NCBI RefSeq assembly: GCF_030936135.1
Contig: NC_082596.1
Span: forward strand, 98,006,449-98,070,448
From: Gavia stellata
Taxonomy: Eukaryota; Chordata; Aves; Gaviiformes; Gaviidae
Length of the DNA: 64,000 nucleotides
Direction of reading: 5' to 3'
The translations under genes and the position numbers were made by a program. Shown in pieces: positions 45,801 through 59,500 of this stretch (position 1 is its first letter; every line of letters starts with the position of its first letter). The notes under the pieces were generated by a model that saw only the letters and a program-made list of their open reading frames with translations, searched no databases and was not told where the DNA came from.

Positions 45801-48800
45801 GTGCCAGGGAGTGATTATTTTGCTTTAATCACTGGATTTTCTGTTTTGAGGGGAGGAGGAGTGCAATTGCATTCATCAAGTGGGGGTTTCAAAAGCCTCT
45901 GATAAGCAGGGGCAACATTGTATAGATTGAGGAAAGAAGCTGGAAAAGCATTCCTTACTATGATAAGGAAAGGATATGGGTCTTACCTTTTTTCTCTTTT
46001 TAAACTTGATTGATTTTTTTTTTTTTCTCTTGAGATTTCACACAAGAAACGCTACGCAGCAGCTGGTGATAGGACGTAGACAGGGATACCAGCGGTTTTA
46101 CTCACAGATGGAGGCTTCAGGAGAACTAAACATGATGCCCTGCGTCGCAGCAGAGAAGGTTGGGAAAGACATGGGTTGTTAGTTAATACACCCAGGTCTG
46201 GCTTGCGTATGAGGGGAGGCATATCTGGCCTGGGAAGAGACAGGGACCAACTTTTCTTTTGTACCTGTATTTTATTATAAATTGGCTTGTTGCCCAAAGC
46301 TGTGTTTTCATTTGAGGAGGTTTCATTATTAAAAAGTAAAAGCCCAGGGAAGCAGTTGGTGGTGTTTCTGTCATTCGTCTAGAGCTGTGTTTACACTCTG
46401 AATTTGCAGCGTGTTCAAATCCTCTCTGGCCGATTTCTGACGTGGACTCCGGAGATGAAGGTGGTGTGGAACAGGTATCCCTGCAGCTTTGTTTAACTCG
46501 GACCATGCGATGCGAAAAACTCAGTTGCTTTGTTTTCAGTGGTACAACTGACATGTAGACGTATTGCTGCTCTAAACATATTTTTGGCATGGTGGCCCAT
46601 CAACTGCTATTAAAACACAAATGTGTGAATGCACGCCCCAGCTGGGGAAGTCCCCGAACTGTGGCTTCCTGGAAGCTGGGCGGGGGAGAACATGGGAGAA
46701 ATATGCCTTTAAACTTGCCCTGTTAAATTTTCCTCTAAGGCTCTGCTGCTCACCTCTGTTAGAAACAGGATCGTGAGCCGGGTCTGACTCTGTATGGCAG
46801 TTTTCTTAGGAGCTAGACCAATGTTGGGCAAGTCTCTGGAACAGACTAAGTTCAAGAGAATTGGAAACTAGGCTGGTTCGAACAATGATCAAAAGCCCGA
46901 ATAAAACCTGTGGTGTTTTATGTGAAATATGCTGATGGCCTCTGTCACTTCTGTGTGAAAGGAATCAAATTCCCTGTTCGCTTCTACAAAATGGAGCTGA
47001 TCGACCCTTTCTCTTTCCTGCCTCTGGTCTATCCTGCTCGCTTAGGAGCTTTTTTTGTTTATTGCTGTTTGTACCTCTTCCTGTAGTTGTGGCTGCTGAG
47101 CGCTTGCCTAATGCGAAACTAATGTCCCTATTGACTTGCTACTTGGTGGTCAAGAAAGATCAATGGTTGAGTATTTGGGTAAGTGTAGAAGAGAGTCCTA
47201 GTGTTGAATAAGGGTGTTTTCCCTTCTTACTGAGCTGAAAGGTTTGGTGCGTTTGCTGGAAGTGGTCTGCTTTTCCCCTGCCTGCATGCATTGGCAATAC
47301 AATCATATCCAGTCCACACACAGAGATGTGTTTGCATGCGGGGACACAATATGCCACCAGAGTCCCTATTCGTGCTCAGCATCAGAAGAGTTGCTGGTAC
47401 AGGCAATGTCACCCTCCACCTAGTTCAAAATTGTCAGTGCATGACTTTTCACAGTATAATCCCTCTCCCTTGTTCAATACAGTATGACATTCTTCAGATC
47501 CTGACTTAAACATTTGCCCAGTGTGACCAAATAGCTGCCACATCAGGTGAAGTGATTTACTGCCGGTGATGCTGAGAGGTCCTTGATGACATTTCATCCC
47601 TATGTTGAAGGGGAAGTCACAGCTATTTCTGAGTTTCTGGTCCTGTTGGTGCTTGAGTCAAGTCAATTCGGCTAAAGAGAACTTATTCCTGAGGTTCACA
47701 TAAATGTTTCTGGGGAGCAAACGTTTTGCTTTTGGGAAGAGTTGAGTGCCAGATGTTTTTTAAAGCATGTCTCTGGAGATGTTACCCTTCATTGTAATTA
47801 CAGTGGTTTTGCTTACTCTTTAACCTTAAATTAAGGACAGGAATGCTGAGCTGTGTCCTGAATATTCACTGCACGTGTTCACAACTATGTCTACATAGTA
47901 TTACTTTTTTAAATGTTTATATTGTAGTAGCACATGGTAGGAGTCTACTCTGCCTGGGGACTATACAGAGTATGACTTTCCCAGCCCTCCAGAGGTTGTT
48001 CCCCTTAGAAGCACTTAAATGTGTTTGCTGGCCTGTGCTGCTTCTATACTTGATTGTGGTCATGAGGGAACATCTTTATTTAGAGAGAAATGTAAATAGT
48101 ACTGTTCAGATCCTCACCCTCCCACCCCTTCCCAGGAATCACGGGCATCGCACAGGCTTGCAGTACAGGCCTGCTGTCCGGACGATGTTTTTGAGAACCC
48201 CTTGTTAAAGCACTGGCAATGTACCTCTGGATCAACCCCTGAAGTGGGAGGAACATCAGCTGCAGTGAAGTAATTCACAGATCTGATGCAATCTGTAATT
48301 AATTTCTACATTCCTCTGCACCCATGTGAATCAGGCAGAGTTTACAGGGTTGTAGCCATGGACAGGACTTGGTCCAGAGTTTGTAAAGTGGTTAGGATCC
48401 TTTGGGATGAGATGCTCTATTAAGGGAAAACATTATCATGATTATTTATTATTAATAGCAATGTAATATCTGTCCTGCAATATTGAGTTTAAATTTGACC
48501 TAACAGCAGTGACTTTCAGCAGAACATGCTCTTGTACTTGGAAGGCAGATGACTTTGCAGCATATTAAATGTGAATTATGGTCGTCTTATTGCAAAAGAA
48601 AAAGTCATATGTAGTGCTGTCTATCTTTAAACAGCAGAGCTAGCAAAAGGCTATGATGCTTTTTTTTGCACATATTAGAAAGTCAGTCCAAAGAGCTTCC
48701 TGGCAATCGGCTGCAAGTTGTCTTCCTACTTGAGTGATGATGGTATACCACAGAAAATGGCACCTAGCTCTTCCATTGGCCTTTTCAGTACTGCAGACCT

Positions 48801-50783
48801 TTAATTCCACTGCTGTTCCCGTAAAACTCCGACAGAGATACTGTGGGACTGGGCCTCTGAGACAGCTAATGTAAAGAGCACTGTTCAGGTACTGGTTAAA
48901 AACCAAACAAAGGAGGAAAAAAAAAAATCCCCAAATAAAACTCGTTTCTTTTCTGGCCTTCAAATCAAAGGCATTTTTTAATTTTTTTTTCCAGTTGTCC
49001 TGTTCTGTCTGAAAGTAACCACCAGTTCTGTTGTTGCAATGGTAGGGTAAGTTGGGTGCCCAGCATGGACCAGACTTTGGATACTGGGGCACCGAGCTCA
49101 TGCCACGATGACGCACCCAAATTTGCCTAGACTAAGGAGCAGCCAGTTGTGATTGAAGCAGTTGTATTAAACCATGTTAGGCATGAAGACCATCACTGCG
49201 ATCCTGTATCTGTTTGGGTCGCTTTGTGTTGTTGCACTTTTCTCCGTACTGGTTTAAAACAGAGTGCCTGGCCTCGGGGATCCCAAAAGGCTGCCAAGAC
49301 AAGTTGCCATCTCCGGACCAGCGTGGGCAGCTGAAGCAGGATGGGATGAACCTCTTCAAGACTGCTGTGGGTCTAGTCTTGTGCCCACTCAGCTGGAGGC
49401 CACAGAGATGTGGAAAGTAGCAGCACTCTCAGTTTAGAAAGTTAAGGTCCTTCAGCTTTCTGCTCCTCTGTCAGAGGTTGCTGTGCCCGGTAGGTGAGCT
49501 GGCTGAAACAAATGCGTGCCCAAGGCCTCAGCCGCCCCACTTCTTGTGGTTTAAATAGCAAAATGGGATGCCGGAGCACGGACACCCTCCTTCTGGGGGC
49601 TCGGACCTTCAGCGCAGGAGCAGCGAGGGAAGTGAGAGAGGTGCTGGCCTCTGCCGCTGCCCATGTTTGATCTGTCACGCTTTGTTAGGCAGAGCCCATA
49701 GTCAGGGCAGTCATATTTTGATGAGGATTCTGTCTGTATTTCAAATACATGAGTCAGAGGTGGCTTTTGTCTTGTTTTTAATCTTTATGTAGGCAAGTCC
49801 TTAAGGCCCCTCTCTCTGTTTCACTGCACTTTGAACACTATTGTTCTTGCACTATTCTGGTCTTACATTGGTGTTAGCAATGGGGGCAAATACAGCTATT
49901 TTTCCTACCATCTGTGGTACTGGAAGAGCTCAGCTATTCAAAGATTAGTGCACGCTAGCGGTATTTCCATCGCAGGTCCTTTCAGGGCATTCTTGTCAGG
50001 GTTAACAGTGATGCATGGGCATTAGCCATGCTGTAATGTCTTGATTTGGTGTTGAAAATGGCTGAAAGAGGTAAGTAGCTCTCTTAGGCATGGCTTCTGA
50101 TGTGGCTGACAAAGATTTGACTAATGTGGTGTTAACCAGGAAAGGGCTGGAAATAGTAAAATCGTCTCTCGTGAACAAAGCAGGCATTAGTGCATTGCTT
50201 CTAAAGGTGTAGGCGTGCGTGTCTAGCCTCGTAGCCATGCCAGTGAGGATCACCTTTTCTATTTCTCTTGCTAGCACAGTTGGTAAAGTGGATATCCCAT
50301 AGACAGCATCTTGTGCAACTATTTTTTTCTTTAAAATGGCACAACTGTGCCATGGATGCTGTTAGACAAACAGAAAATGTGTAGCATATCTTTCTTCTAT
50401 GAGAAAAGGAGAGAAGGTCCTGATAAAAGGTGTGTTTATACTGTTAGAGCTGTGCTCAGGCTAAGTGTTGTAGTTGTTTAACTCCTGGAGTAAATTATTG
50501 CATCCCTGTAACATGGGAAACAGCAGAAAACATCTTTTATCATTCTTCTTTTTTGCATAGCTTCGTGCCTTCATTCTGGCAGGCAGCGGCCACCGTAACG
50601 CCTGCTGCGGTACTGAGCTGTCTGATCCCTCTTCAACAGACCTTTCCTCTGTGACTTCGTCTTGTTGCTGGGTTTTGGGATTTGTGCTGCTGAGTGCTCG
50701 GTGTAGGTAAAGGACAGTGGACTTTGGGAGCTCTGCAGATGAAGGACTTGCGTCCTGCTTCTGTTCTTCCAGGTTTTGAAAGA

Positions 50784-50843
50784 ATATTAAATAATAAGGG
50801 AATTAAGGAAGAAATATTAAATAATAAGGGAATTAAGGAAGAA
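50784..50843 (+). repeat. 30-bp perfect tandem duplication
   Basis: Two identical 30-base units starting ATATTAAATAATAAGGG are adjacent at 50784-50813 and 50814-50843. Their identity suggests a recent slippage duplication. Confidence 0.95.
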
Positions 50844-51548
50844 TGTGTAGATAAATGTAGAGAAAGGAAAATACATTGGGCAGATAAAATCACTAGGTTT
50901 TCAAGCTTCCCACTGCTGCCTCTTTTCTGTCTCTTTTTTTATTTTTTTAAAGCCCTCTCATGCCTGAGATTGACACCGCATGACATGGATAGTTGAGCAT
51001 AGCCCCTGATGGAGGTAGGGTAAAAACTCTGCAAGATGCTAAATATGTTGTTCTGTCCTCTTTTCTTGGAGAACTAGGTAAATTGTTTTGAAGCATATTA
51101 CAACTTACTGTCCTTTTCTTTCTATGTGCAGTAGATCTTGCCTGTTTAGTTGTAGTGTTGACAAAGCACCGAGGATGAAAATGGAGTTAAATTTCTAGGA
51201 TGGCCAAGACTGGTGTTCTTCACAGGGCACTGTAATGCAACAACACCCTTCGCTCTTAATATCAGTTTGCCACAGCGTTATCCGGAGTTGCTACGAATTG
51301 TTCTGGTTTCCTCAAACCGCCAAAGCAGAAGCATTTACCCTACTGCTTTTTGTTTATTATTCGTATAATAAACTCTTAGCTCATAAGAGTGAGCTGTCGA
51401 AGTCAGAGACGTAATTTACAATGTCAGCATGCAAGCAGGTAACAAAAAATGATTTCGGGTCTTAAGTCTTGATTTAAACAAATTGATTTAAATGGCTGTG
51501 TAATTAAACAGGAACAATCCCTTGTGTAGGTTCCCTAAATTGATTTAA

Positions 51549-51811
51549 GGCCTGGTCTACACATAGATTTTTTGTACCAGTGTAATTATGACTGCAAGGG
51601 GTATGATTTCTTTAATGTAATAATTGCTGCGTGGCCATTGGAAGTCCAGCTGGTGTGACTCCTGGCCTGAACACTGTTCTGCCAGCATAATGGCAGCTGT
51701 GTTTGGTACAGGTTATTCCCACTCCTGTGCAGGCATAAATTGTCGGTTGCATATATATTTAGAGCGTTTAGCTGGTATAAATGTGTCCATGTTACTGGTG
51801 TAGTCCAGCCC
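51549..51811. mobile_element. Possible ancient non-autonomous DNA transposon with inverted ends
   Basis: GGCCTGGTCTACAC at 51549-51562 pairs with GTGTAGTCCAGCCC at 51798-51811 (12 of 14 positions in inverted alignment), bounding 263 bases. Inner CCAGTGTAATTA and TTACTGGTG words near the two ends extend the resemblance. The interior has no ORF. It has the size and form of a MITE; superfamily and target duplication are unresolved. Confidence 0.4.
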
Positions 51812-54689
51812 TAGATGTGTTGGTACAGCTGTACTCTGCATAAAGGTAGTTGATGTATTAATTTAGGTGGTTTATTGTTGTGGACTCTGAGAGGAATCCT
51901 GTTTGGCTTTTGAGTCACTGTGAGGTTGGAGACTTTTGAGCAAAAGTCCCCAAAAGGTCTAAAGAGTTTTTCTGTGCTTGTTCAGGAGCTGGCAGTGCTG
52001 AAAATGTGGTGGTGAAGAGCAGAGGAGGCTGTGCCTTGCTGCACCGCACAGCTGGCACTGAACACCAATGTCAGACAAGACTCACGCACCTGGCAAGTGT
52101 AAGCGTAATTATCCTTGAGCACCATGGATGCCTCTTATAGCTGCATTTCCAGATGGTGGAATTGGCATCCAGGATAGTATAAACACCGGATCTTATTAAT
52201 ACACAGGTCTGCAATCTGACCCACAGGTTAACAGGAATTTTAGGGAATTGTGGAGGATGAGAGTTTACCTCCCCCCTTCTCCTTTGGAAAGAGATGATAG
52301 CATCCTTTGTTTTAGCACAGCCAGGGCTAATGATGAAAGTTATTATTTATCAGGCCTAAGTATGAGCATGGTGAAGAGCAGAGAAAATGAGAACACGGTG
52401 TGAGGAACTTGGTTGGTAGTAACATAAGAATAAACATAATGATTTATCACAGGAAGTAAAATTACTTTCCTCATTTGCTACTGTGCCAGAGTTTAACCTC
52501 AGGGTGAAAACTGGTGCCTTCAATTCCATCACAGCAGCAGTCACAGCTTTAGTGAAGCAGATGGGGGTGAAAAAAAGGTAGCAACTTTGTTTTGCATTCT
52601 GATGTTTCCATGGCTTTTATCAGCAATAAGGACCCTTGTTTTGGCACTTCCTTGCAGTGAATGTTTGGCAGTCTTCAGCTCTTCCATCTGGCCACTTTTT
52701 GCCAGGAAATGCCCAGAAGGGAGGTCATGGTTGAATTAAATACTGTCTCTAGGGGACTGGGCTTCACATGGCTAATGAGAAGCCTTAATATAGAGAGCTT
52801 TTCAAAATCCAAATAGAGTCAAGCAAGGAGAGAGAACTATAAAATAGTAGCTATCCTTTCTGGGCTGGAGTGACATTGCTCAAAAATGTGAAACCAAAGG
52901 CTAGACTGAGCACTCGGAATTCTTTCTCTTGGTGTCCGTACATATGCATTATATATAGTTCTGTATGTGTGCATATATGTATAAAAATGAAAAAAAACAA
53001 CATTAAGGTGAAAAAAATATATAAATTAAAAATTCCTGGAAGTCCCTCCCCTTCCTTCACTTCCTCAGCCCATAAAAGACAATGCAACTGTTGCTGTTTC
53101 ATGTGGGGATAGGAAGGGGGAGAGAGAATAGCTCGAAGAACATCTGGAACGGTTGTAGCCAAGCTTTTGCATGTTAAAATAAATTCCAGAAACGTGCCTG
53201 AAAGATGCCTGTAAAAGCTTGGATTCTGATCCTGCTTGCTCCACTGTAAATGCAAGTAGAGCTCTACTGGATCGAAGGAAATAGTTGAAACTTACGGTGA
53301 CATTACTGAGAATACATTGTGGCCCGAAAGAAAAGCTCCCCACGCCGCAGGGAGAGGAGCCTGGCCTTGCAGATCTGTGTCCTCTTGGCAAAGGTGTCTC
53401 TGTCAATTTAGGAAATGATTGGTTGGAGTCTTGGGATGTGGTTCTGCAAACCTTTACTTACTTCAGTAGTCGTCTTGAAGACAAAATCCTTGATTCCTTA
53501 CAGGGAATATTTGTCAGGCGCAATAATTCACCTAAGTAGGAATTTGCTTGCAAACTGCTTTTGGACCAGTTCAGTAACAAAATCCGAAGATATAGCTACA
53601 TCTGTGCAATTCCACATGGCTGTACTTGTATAACATGTTACAGCAGCATGTCTTTCCATAAGATGGAAAATATTTGGAGCAGAGGTGCTTAGAAATGTTA
53701 GCCACAGCCTGTGAAAGTCTATCGCTAAACGAGTGTGACAGAGCTTGTGGAACTCTTTTGTGACTTGCTGCTTGCTTTGAAGGAACTTGACAATTCGGTG
53801 TTGTGAAAGATGCTTCGTGGTTAAACAGTATGAGATGCTCTGATAAAGACTTGTTTCTTGGGCAGAGTGCTAAGCAGCGCTCCCTGAGACTATTTCTGGA
53901 TACAGCATTATCCAAATACATGAAAAGGTGTCCTGAATTTTGTATCTTTGGTTAACAGGTGGGACTCATTATTCATGTTGCTGAAGAATTCTGCTTAAAG
54001 ACTTGTGTCATGAGATGCTTGGTTTGCAGGGCTGACATATTTGTTAAGATAGCCAAAGTACATTAGGACATGGTGTATGACTACTGGCATAGCTTGAGAG
54101 AACCATGGACCTGAAACGTAATTCTGGCTATAATTTTTACTGGCCCCCACCATCTAACCATTAGGGAAAAATACTTTGATGCATTGTATGCCTAAAATGA
54201 GGAGAGTCTATGTTCACAAGCCATCTCACTTTTGTCTCATAAATGCGGATCTGTTTGGTTGTGAGATCCGATGCTAGCTAGCAGATTTATTTATGCCTTT
54301 GATTATAGTGCTGTCTCACAGCTCTTCATATAAATTTAATTGTGTTGGTGCTGTGGTTGTCATTGTTTGAAATCAGATTTGTTCACGTAGGCGAAGGTGA
54401 TCCTTCACAAGGCCTGATGTGCACAGATGTTTCGGCAGCTGCTGAGGCCACACCTGCTACCAGCTGTGTGCAGAGAGGCCTGACCCCTTATGTGTTAGGT
54501 GGGGACAAAAATGTTGCGTTGTAACCTTAGTGTGTGTGTTTGAGATTCCTATCTGCCCTAAGCAAGAGTGGCATGACGAGAATAGATCGGAGGATTTCTG
54601 TCCTGAGCTTTCATTCTCCATAATGTAGGTTGTGCATTTTAATTAGATTGCACTTACCTGCCTTCCTGAAGCTGGTTTCATCTTTCAGA

Positions 54690-54790
54690 ACTCCCAAAAC
54701 TACAGACTGGGGATGTGGGAGCACAGAGGGATTAAGAGACCTGCCAAAGCTTGTGTGGGAAACTGGTGACAGGGACAGAAGCTTGGTCCT
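54690..54790 (-). repeat. Possible ancient MIR/L2-type relic
   Basis: The words 'GGGGATGTGGGAGCACAGAG', 'GGATTAAGAGACCTGCCAAAG' and 'GACAGGGACAGAAG' follow the reverse-strand MIR/L2 pattern (consensus idea: ACAGAGAGGTTAAGTGACTTGCCCAAG). It is diverged and short. Confidence 0.4.
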
Positions 54791-56317
54791 GTGATGTCTG
54801 CTCTTCTCTTTGACCGCAGGACCCGCTGTGGCTGAACGCTGTTGAGTGGATGGTGATCATGACAAACGCATTTGAGCTGCTGGAAGAGGGCTGACCCCTG
54901 TCACTCTGGCCAGGGCTTTTCCCTGGATGGTTGTGCAGGTGGTCTAAAACCAGGGTGGGATGAGAGGATTGGGGACAGTGCAGGAAAACATGATTCCCAG
55001 TTGAAAATAAGCTCTACGCTCCTCTTGTTGGTGTCCCTTTTTAATGTGTAAAGGGCAGCTTGTGAAGGAATCACAAGGACTGTTGGAGGGATCCCTTCTC
55101 CGGGGAAGATTCATGGCTGGGATTGAGTGATCCATGGCTGTGTCGAGTTTGAGGATTGTATCTGGCACTGAATATTCTGTGGGTTATTTATGCAAGTAAT
55201 CATCTTTCCAATGTTGGAGCTTTATTTTTAAGCCAGCTTGCTATGAGCAGTGATGGCTCAGCAGCTAGGAGACTTGTGTATTTATTTTTAACAGAGTAGG
55301 GAGTTTGTCTTTAGTATATGTTACGGCCCTCTGCACGCTGGGAAACCCTTTTTCTTAGCAAACAGGCAGGGCCTTTCCATGCTGACTGGAGCAACTGCCT
55401 TTTTGGAAGACATACAATAGCATACACATAAGTAATGTTGGTTGCAAATACAACCTTGAACTTCGGCTTAATCTGATGGGAGCAAGTTCAGATTTGCAGC
55501 TGCTGTTAGGAGGTGCTCAAGTGTAAAAAGATACTTAATATCAGGTCTGGACATTATTTTTTTTTTTCCAGTCCCGTTGACTGCTTGCCTGGGGCCTCCT
55601 GCATTGGGCAGAATCACCCGAGAGCACTGGGTGAAAGCGAGTAGGATGCTGGTAGCTGTTGGAGCTGTCATGTACCATCTCAGCGTAAACGTGCTTATAA
55701 GGAATTTGTGCTAGATAGAATTGCACTGTATGGGACCACGTGCGATGTCTTTCCCTTTCTGGCTACATCTGCATTTTAATGCTTTTCAGCAAGTTGGTAA
55801 AGAGGTGGGGTATTTGAAAACATTTCCTTTGGTTGGTGCTCAAAAGGAAATTGTGGGGTGATGCTCTAACCGCTGAATTGGATTTTGGCAAATCATAAAG
55901 ATTCCCTTGAAGACTCTTAAAAATAATGCAACAAGTGTGATAATAACTGGCCTTGTGAGCCCTTCAGCATGATGAACAAGGAGTGGATTTTGAGGCTTTT
56001 GCTTACTTTGGGGAGGAATTACTCTCACATCTCCTTTCAGTGAAAAGGAAGCACCAAAGAGGTAACAGTACAGGAGGTGCCTGCGCTGGAAGGTTAATTT
56101 GATAGCATAGAGGCATATGAGAAACTGTTAGGGTTTTTTTTTCTGCTAAAGAATAATTTTTGCCAAGGCACTGAGGACATGGCTTTGGCCCTCTATTTGA
56201 GAGAACTGTGTGTTTTCAGAGTCCTCTTAGCAGATAGTATCCATGCTGATGAAGTTTCCTGGTCAGAAGTGCCAGGTGTTTGCACCGCAGCTCTGGACCA
56301 GGGCAAGGATGACAGAT

Positions 56318-56537
56318 ATCACAGAATGATAGGGGTTGGAAGGGACCTCTGGAGATCATCTAGTCCAACCCCTCCACCGAAGCAGGTTCACCTAGAGCAG
56401 GTTGCACAGGAATGCATCCAGGTGAGTCTTGCATATCTCCAGAGAAAGAGACTCTACAACCTCTCTGGGCAGCTTGTTCCAGTGCTCTGCCACCCTCAAA
56501 GTAAAAAAGTTCTTCCTCGTGTTTAGATGGAACTAAA
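56318..56537 (-). mobile_element. CR1 LINE fragment, reverse orientation
   Basis: The segment starts ATCACAGAATGATAGGGGTT and continues 'GGAAGGGACCTCTGGAGATC', 'ATCTAGTCCAACCCCTCC', 'CTGGGCAGCTTGTTCCAGTG' and 'AAAAAGTTCTTCCTCGTG', the reverse complement of a CR1 3' end. It is a different subfamily from the copies at 279-828 and 15319-15520. Confidence 0.9.
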
Positions 56538-59500
56538 CTAACCTATTTCTAGGTTTTCATAACTGTCTGTCTATTCTAAGTGTTCTAGCCTAAATTCTGT
56601 GTGGCTTGTGTGGTGCTTACAGCTGGGAACTCTGAGTGTAGGAACCAAGCATATCATATGGATTATACTCTCATGATTGCAATGAGTGTAAATATATGTA
56701 TATATTCTTTGTCTGTGTATAAAAAAATCTCTAGAACAAAGTTTGGATGGGCTTGTGCTGCGACAGTAGGCTTGTGAAGTCACTACAACTGTTAATGCAG
56801 GAAAAACTGAGAGTATCATATTCTTCAAGTCCTGCCAGAAAATAAAAATATATGAATTTGCAATTGAGTGATCACAGAATACATATCTCTAGTAATAAGA
56901 TTACCTTTTCAGTCTCTCCTTTCCGTCTTTTTCTCTCTATCTATTCTTTCATTCCCGGGCTTGCCTAGCACTGTAAAGCTTGTTAGGGCCTGAAACTAAT
57001 ATTAGGGAAATTAAAGGTGTGGGTAATTGTGCTACTTCAGTTTGCTCACAGCAAACAGTGGGTGTAGTTTCTTGAGGGGTAAAAAAAAAAAGGCCACAGA
57101 GAAAGAGAAGTCAGAAAACTAGCTTCGGACTAAGGTAGATAGACTCTGTAGCTCTCATTGGAGAACTGTGTACCATGAGCCTCTGTTCTGATTTAATGCA
57201 GCTGTTCTGTCCCAGTCTCTAAACCTGTAATTACAAGACTATGAGAGATGGATTGATGTGGACAATAGTTAGGATATTAATTGAAATAACATGGATCATG
57301 TGGGGAACAAAGTGCCTTATGTGCTTTATTTAAAGGAACTGGAGAATAATTCATTCAAAATGCCATGAGTTGTCAACCTTGGGTCTTATTTCTTGTTCTT
57401 TTGAATGTTCAAGCAGCTGTAAATTGCTTCACAGGGTGCAAGATAGTGAAAATTCAGGGCCCTAAGTCAAAACAAGGTATTTATAGTCAAATGTTCATTT
57501 TACTTTCAGCTGGCCTGTTGCTTTTCAGAAATGGAAACCAGAAAAAAGACCTGTGTGGAGTAATCTGAGGTTTACCTTTGGATTTCCTGGAAGAATTTAA
57601 TCTTTTGTGTTCATGCTGGTATCTCCCTATGTGCTCATGCAACTCGGACTCTTTCCCACAAAAATATGGATGCAGTTGGTCATCTTCATTCCTCCTTGGG
57701 ATTAAATTACACAGAGGTGGAGCAGGTGAAGAACCCTTTGGGCAGCTGGGGACAGGAGTCCATGTGAGAAGTTTTACAGTGACAGGAGAACTCTCAACAC
57801 TGTTGATAGCTGCAGGTGTGGGAGCCCATTGATTTGAAGCACATCAACAGTGATGAGTGATCGGAGGCAGCGTTAGGTCACAGGGCTCTTCCAGAAAGTG
57901 AGATGTCATTTTGATTAGGGGAGGAGGAGGGAGGTGGATGTGTTGTGGTGGTTTTGCCAGTCCTCACCTTGGGTGTGTTGCATGCTCTTGTCCTTGTGAA
58001 CTGCCTCCGTACAGCAGTGGGTGTTTTGGGTTAAGTGTAGGAAGGAGGTTATCTGCCTGGGTGGGGTAGGACCCCACGGCAGCTCATCCCTCTCTCTGTT
58101 GGTGAAAAGCGGTGGAATAGATGCAGTTGTCCTGTAGGCAGTCAGTTTGTTAGCCATCAATGCAGAGGTGACTTTTACTTGGTGGGACGTACCTGAGAAG
58201 ACTCAGGCAGATTTGCTTTCAAGGTCAAGTGCTAAAAGATCCACAGACCCAAAGAGCTCACTGTCTCTGAAATTTTTGGTCATCCAAAATCTTGCAAATT
58301 TGGCCCACGAGAGTTTGATCAGTGTGTCAGGGCTCCCAGGCATGACCCTTCCATGCACCTAAAGACTTGAAAGCCTTCTGATTTGCTACTGGCAGAAATT
58401 CATCTGTTTTGAAGTTGCTTTCTGTCCAGCAGTTATTGTTTTGTCCAAAACTCCCAAAGAAACTGGTCTTCTATCGAATGCAGCATTACAAGAAATGGAA
58501 AGCCAAACCCATTCCCTTGCATTGTCTCTGCACTTCCGCGAGATTGAAAAAAGTGGCCAGACCAAGGGTTTTTTTAAACAAATACTTTTTTTTTTGGTAG
58601 TGTAGTGTTTGCCTTATGGCTGATGCCCTGTTGCCAGATTTCATCTTGGAGCCGTTTTTATGGTTAAGCTGTAAATACTGGTAGTGGGATGAAGAGAGTG
58701 GAATTTTTGATGGAAATGTGCAGCGGGCCATAGCTATGCCATGCTGCCACTGCCGTCTGCACAGCACAAGCTTTAGGCAGATCAGAGAATATCATATCGC
58801 TTTCTGCGTGGCTGACTTTCTTATGTTGGGAGGCTTGTGTTTGGCTTGTTACCTTCATTTGGAAGCAGTGCCAAAAAAGGAGACTTATGAGGGGAGGAGT
58901 AGTGTGGGCTGTTGCGTTGTTTAAGCTCTGGATTAGGGGTAGAAACCACCAAGTCTTCCCTCTGCCTCCCTTCGCAGGAGCCAGATGCTTGTTGCATGTT
59001 CTTGGAATGTAACCGCAATGTGGCGAGCCGTGCCCAGCTTTGTGCAAAGCCTGTGTTGAAAAGGCATAGTGTACTTTGGCATTTCTTGTCTTTGAAAACA
59101 CGTGCTCGAAAACAACAGATAACATTTGCCTGGAAGAGGAGGATGTGTTTCAGTGAAATGATAAGAGGGGAGGGGCTGCTTTCAGGGGCCTGAGCATGAG
59201 ACACCTCCCTCGTTAGAAACTGGGAAAATAGATGAATAGAGAAAGTGGAAAAGCACCCATGATGCTGACAAAGTTGGCCTGAGGAAACCAGCTGAATAAA
59301 GGCTGGCAGGGGAGGGGATGGGAGAGAGCCAGAACAGGAGGTGCTGCCATGACCGGGCTTGCGAAGGACGGAAAGGTGAAGAGGATGTAGCTGTGTGGTT
59401 GTGGCTGTGACTCTCAAACTCCCTGCCTGCTCTCCCTCTTGCCAGCCGTGAACTGCGTTTCCCATCTCCCTCCTGCTGCCCGGCTGTGGGCTGCTTCCCT

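Noticed and set aside
56179-56526. 115-codon + strand frame in GFOD1 intron
   Set aside because: Its second half is a reverse-oriented CR1; the first half has no recognisable domain.
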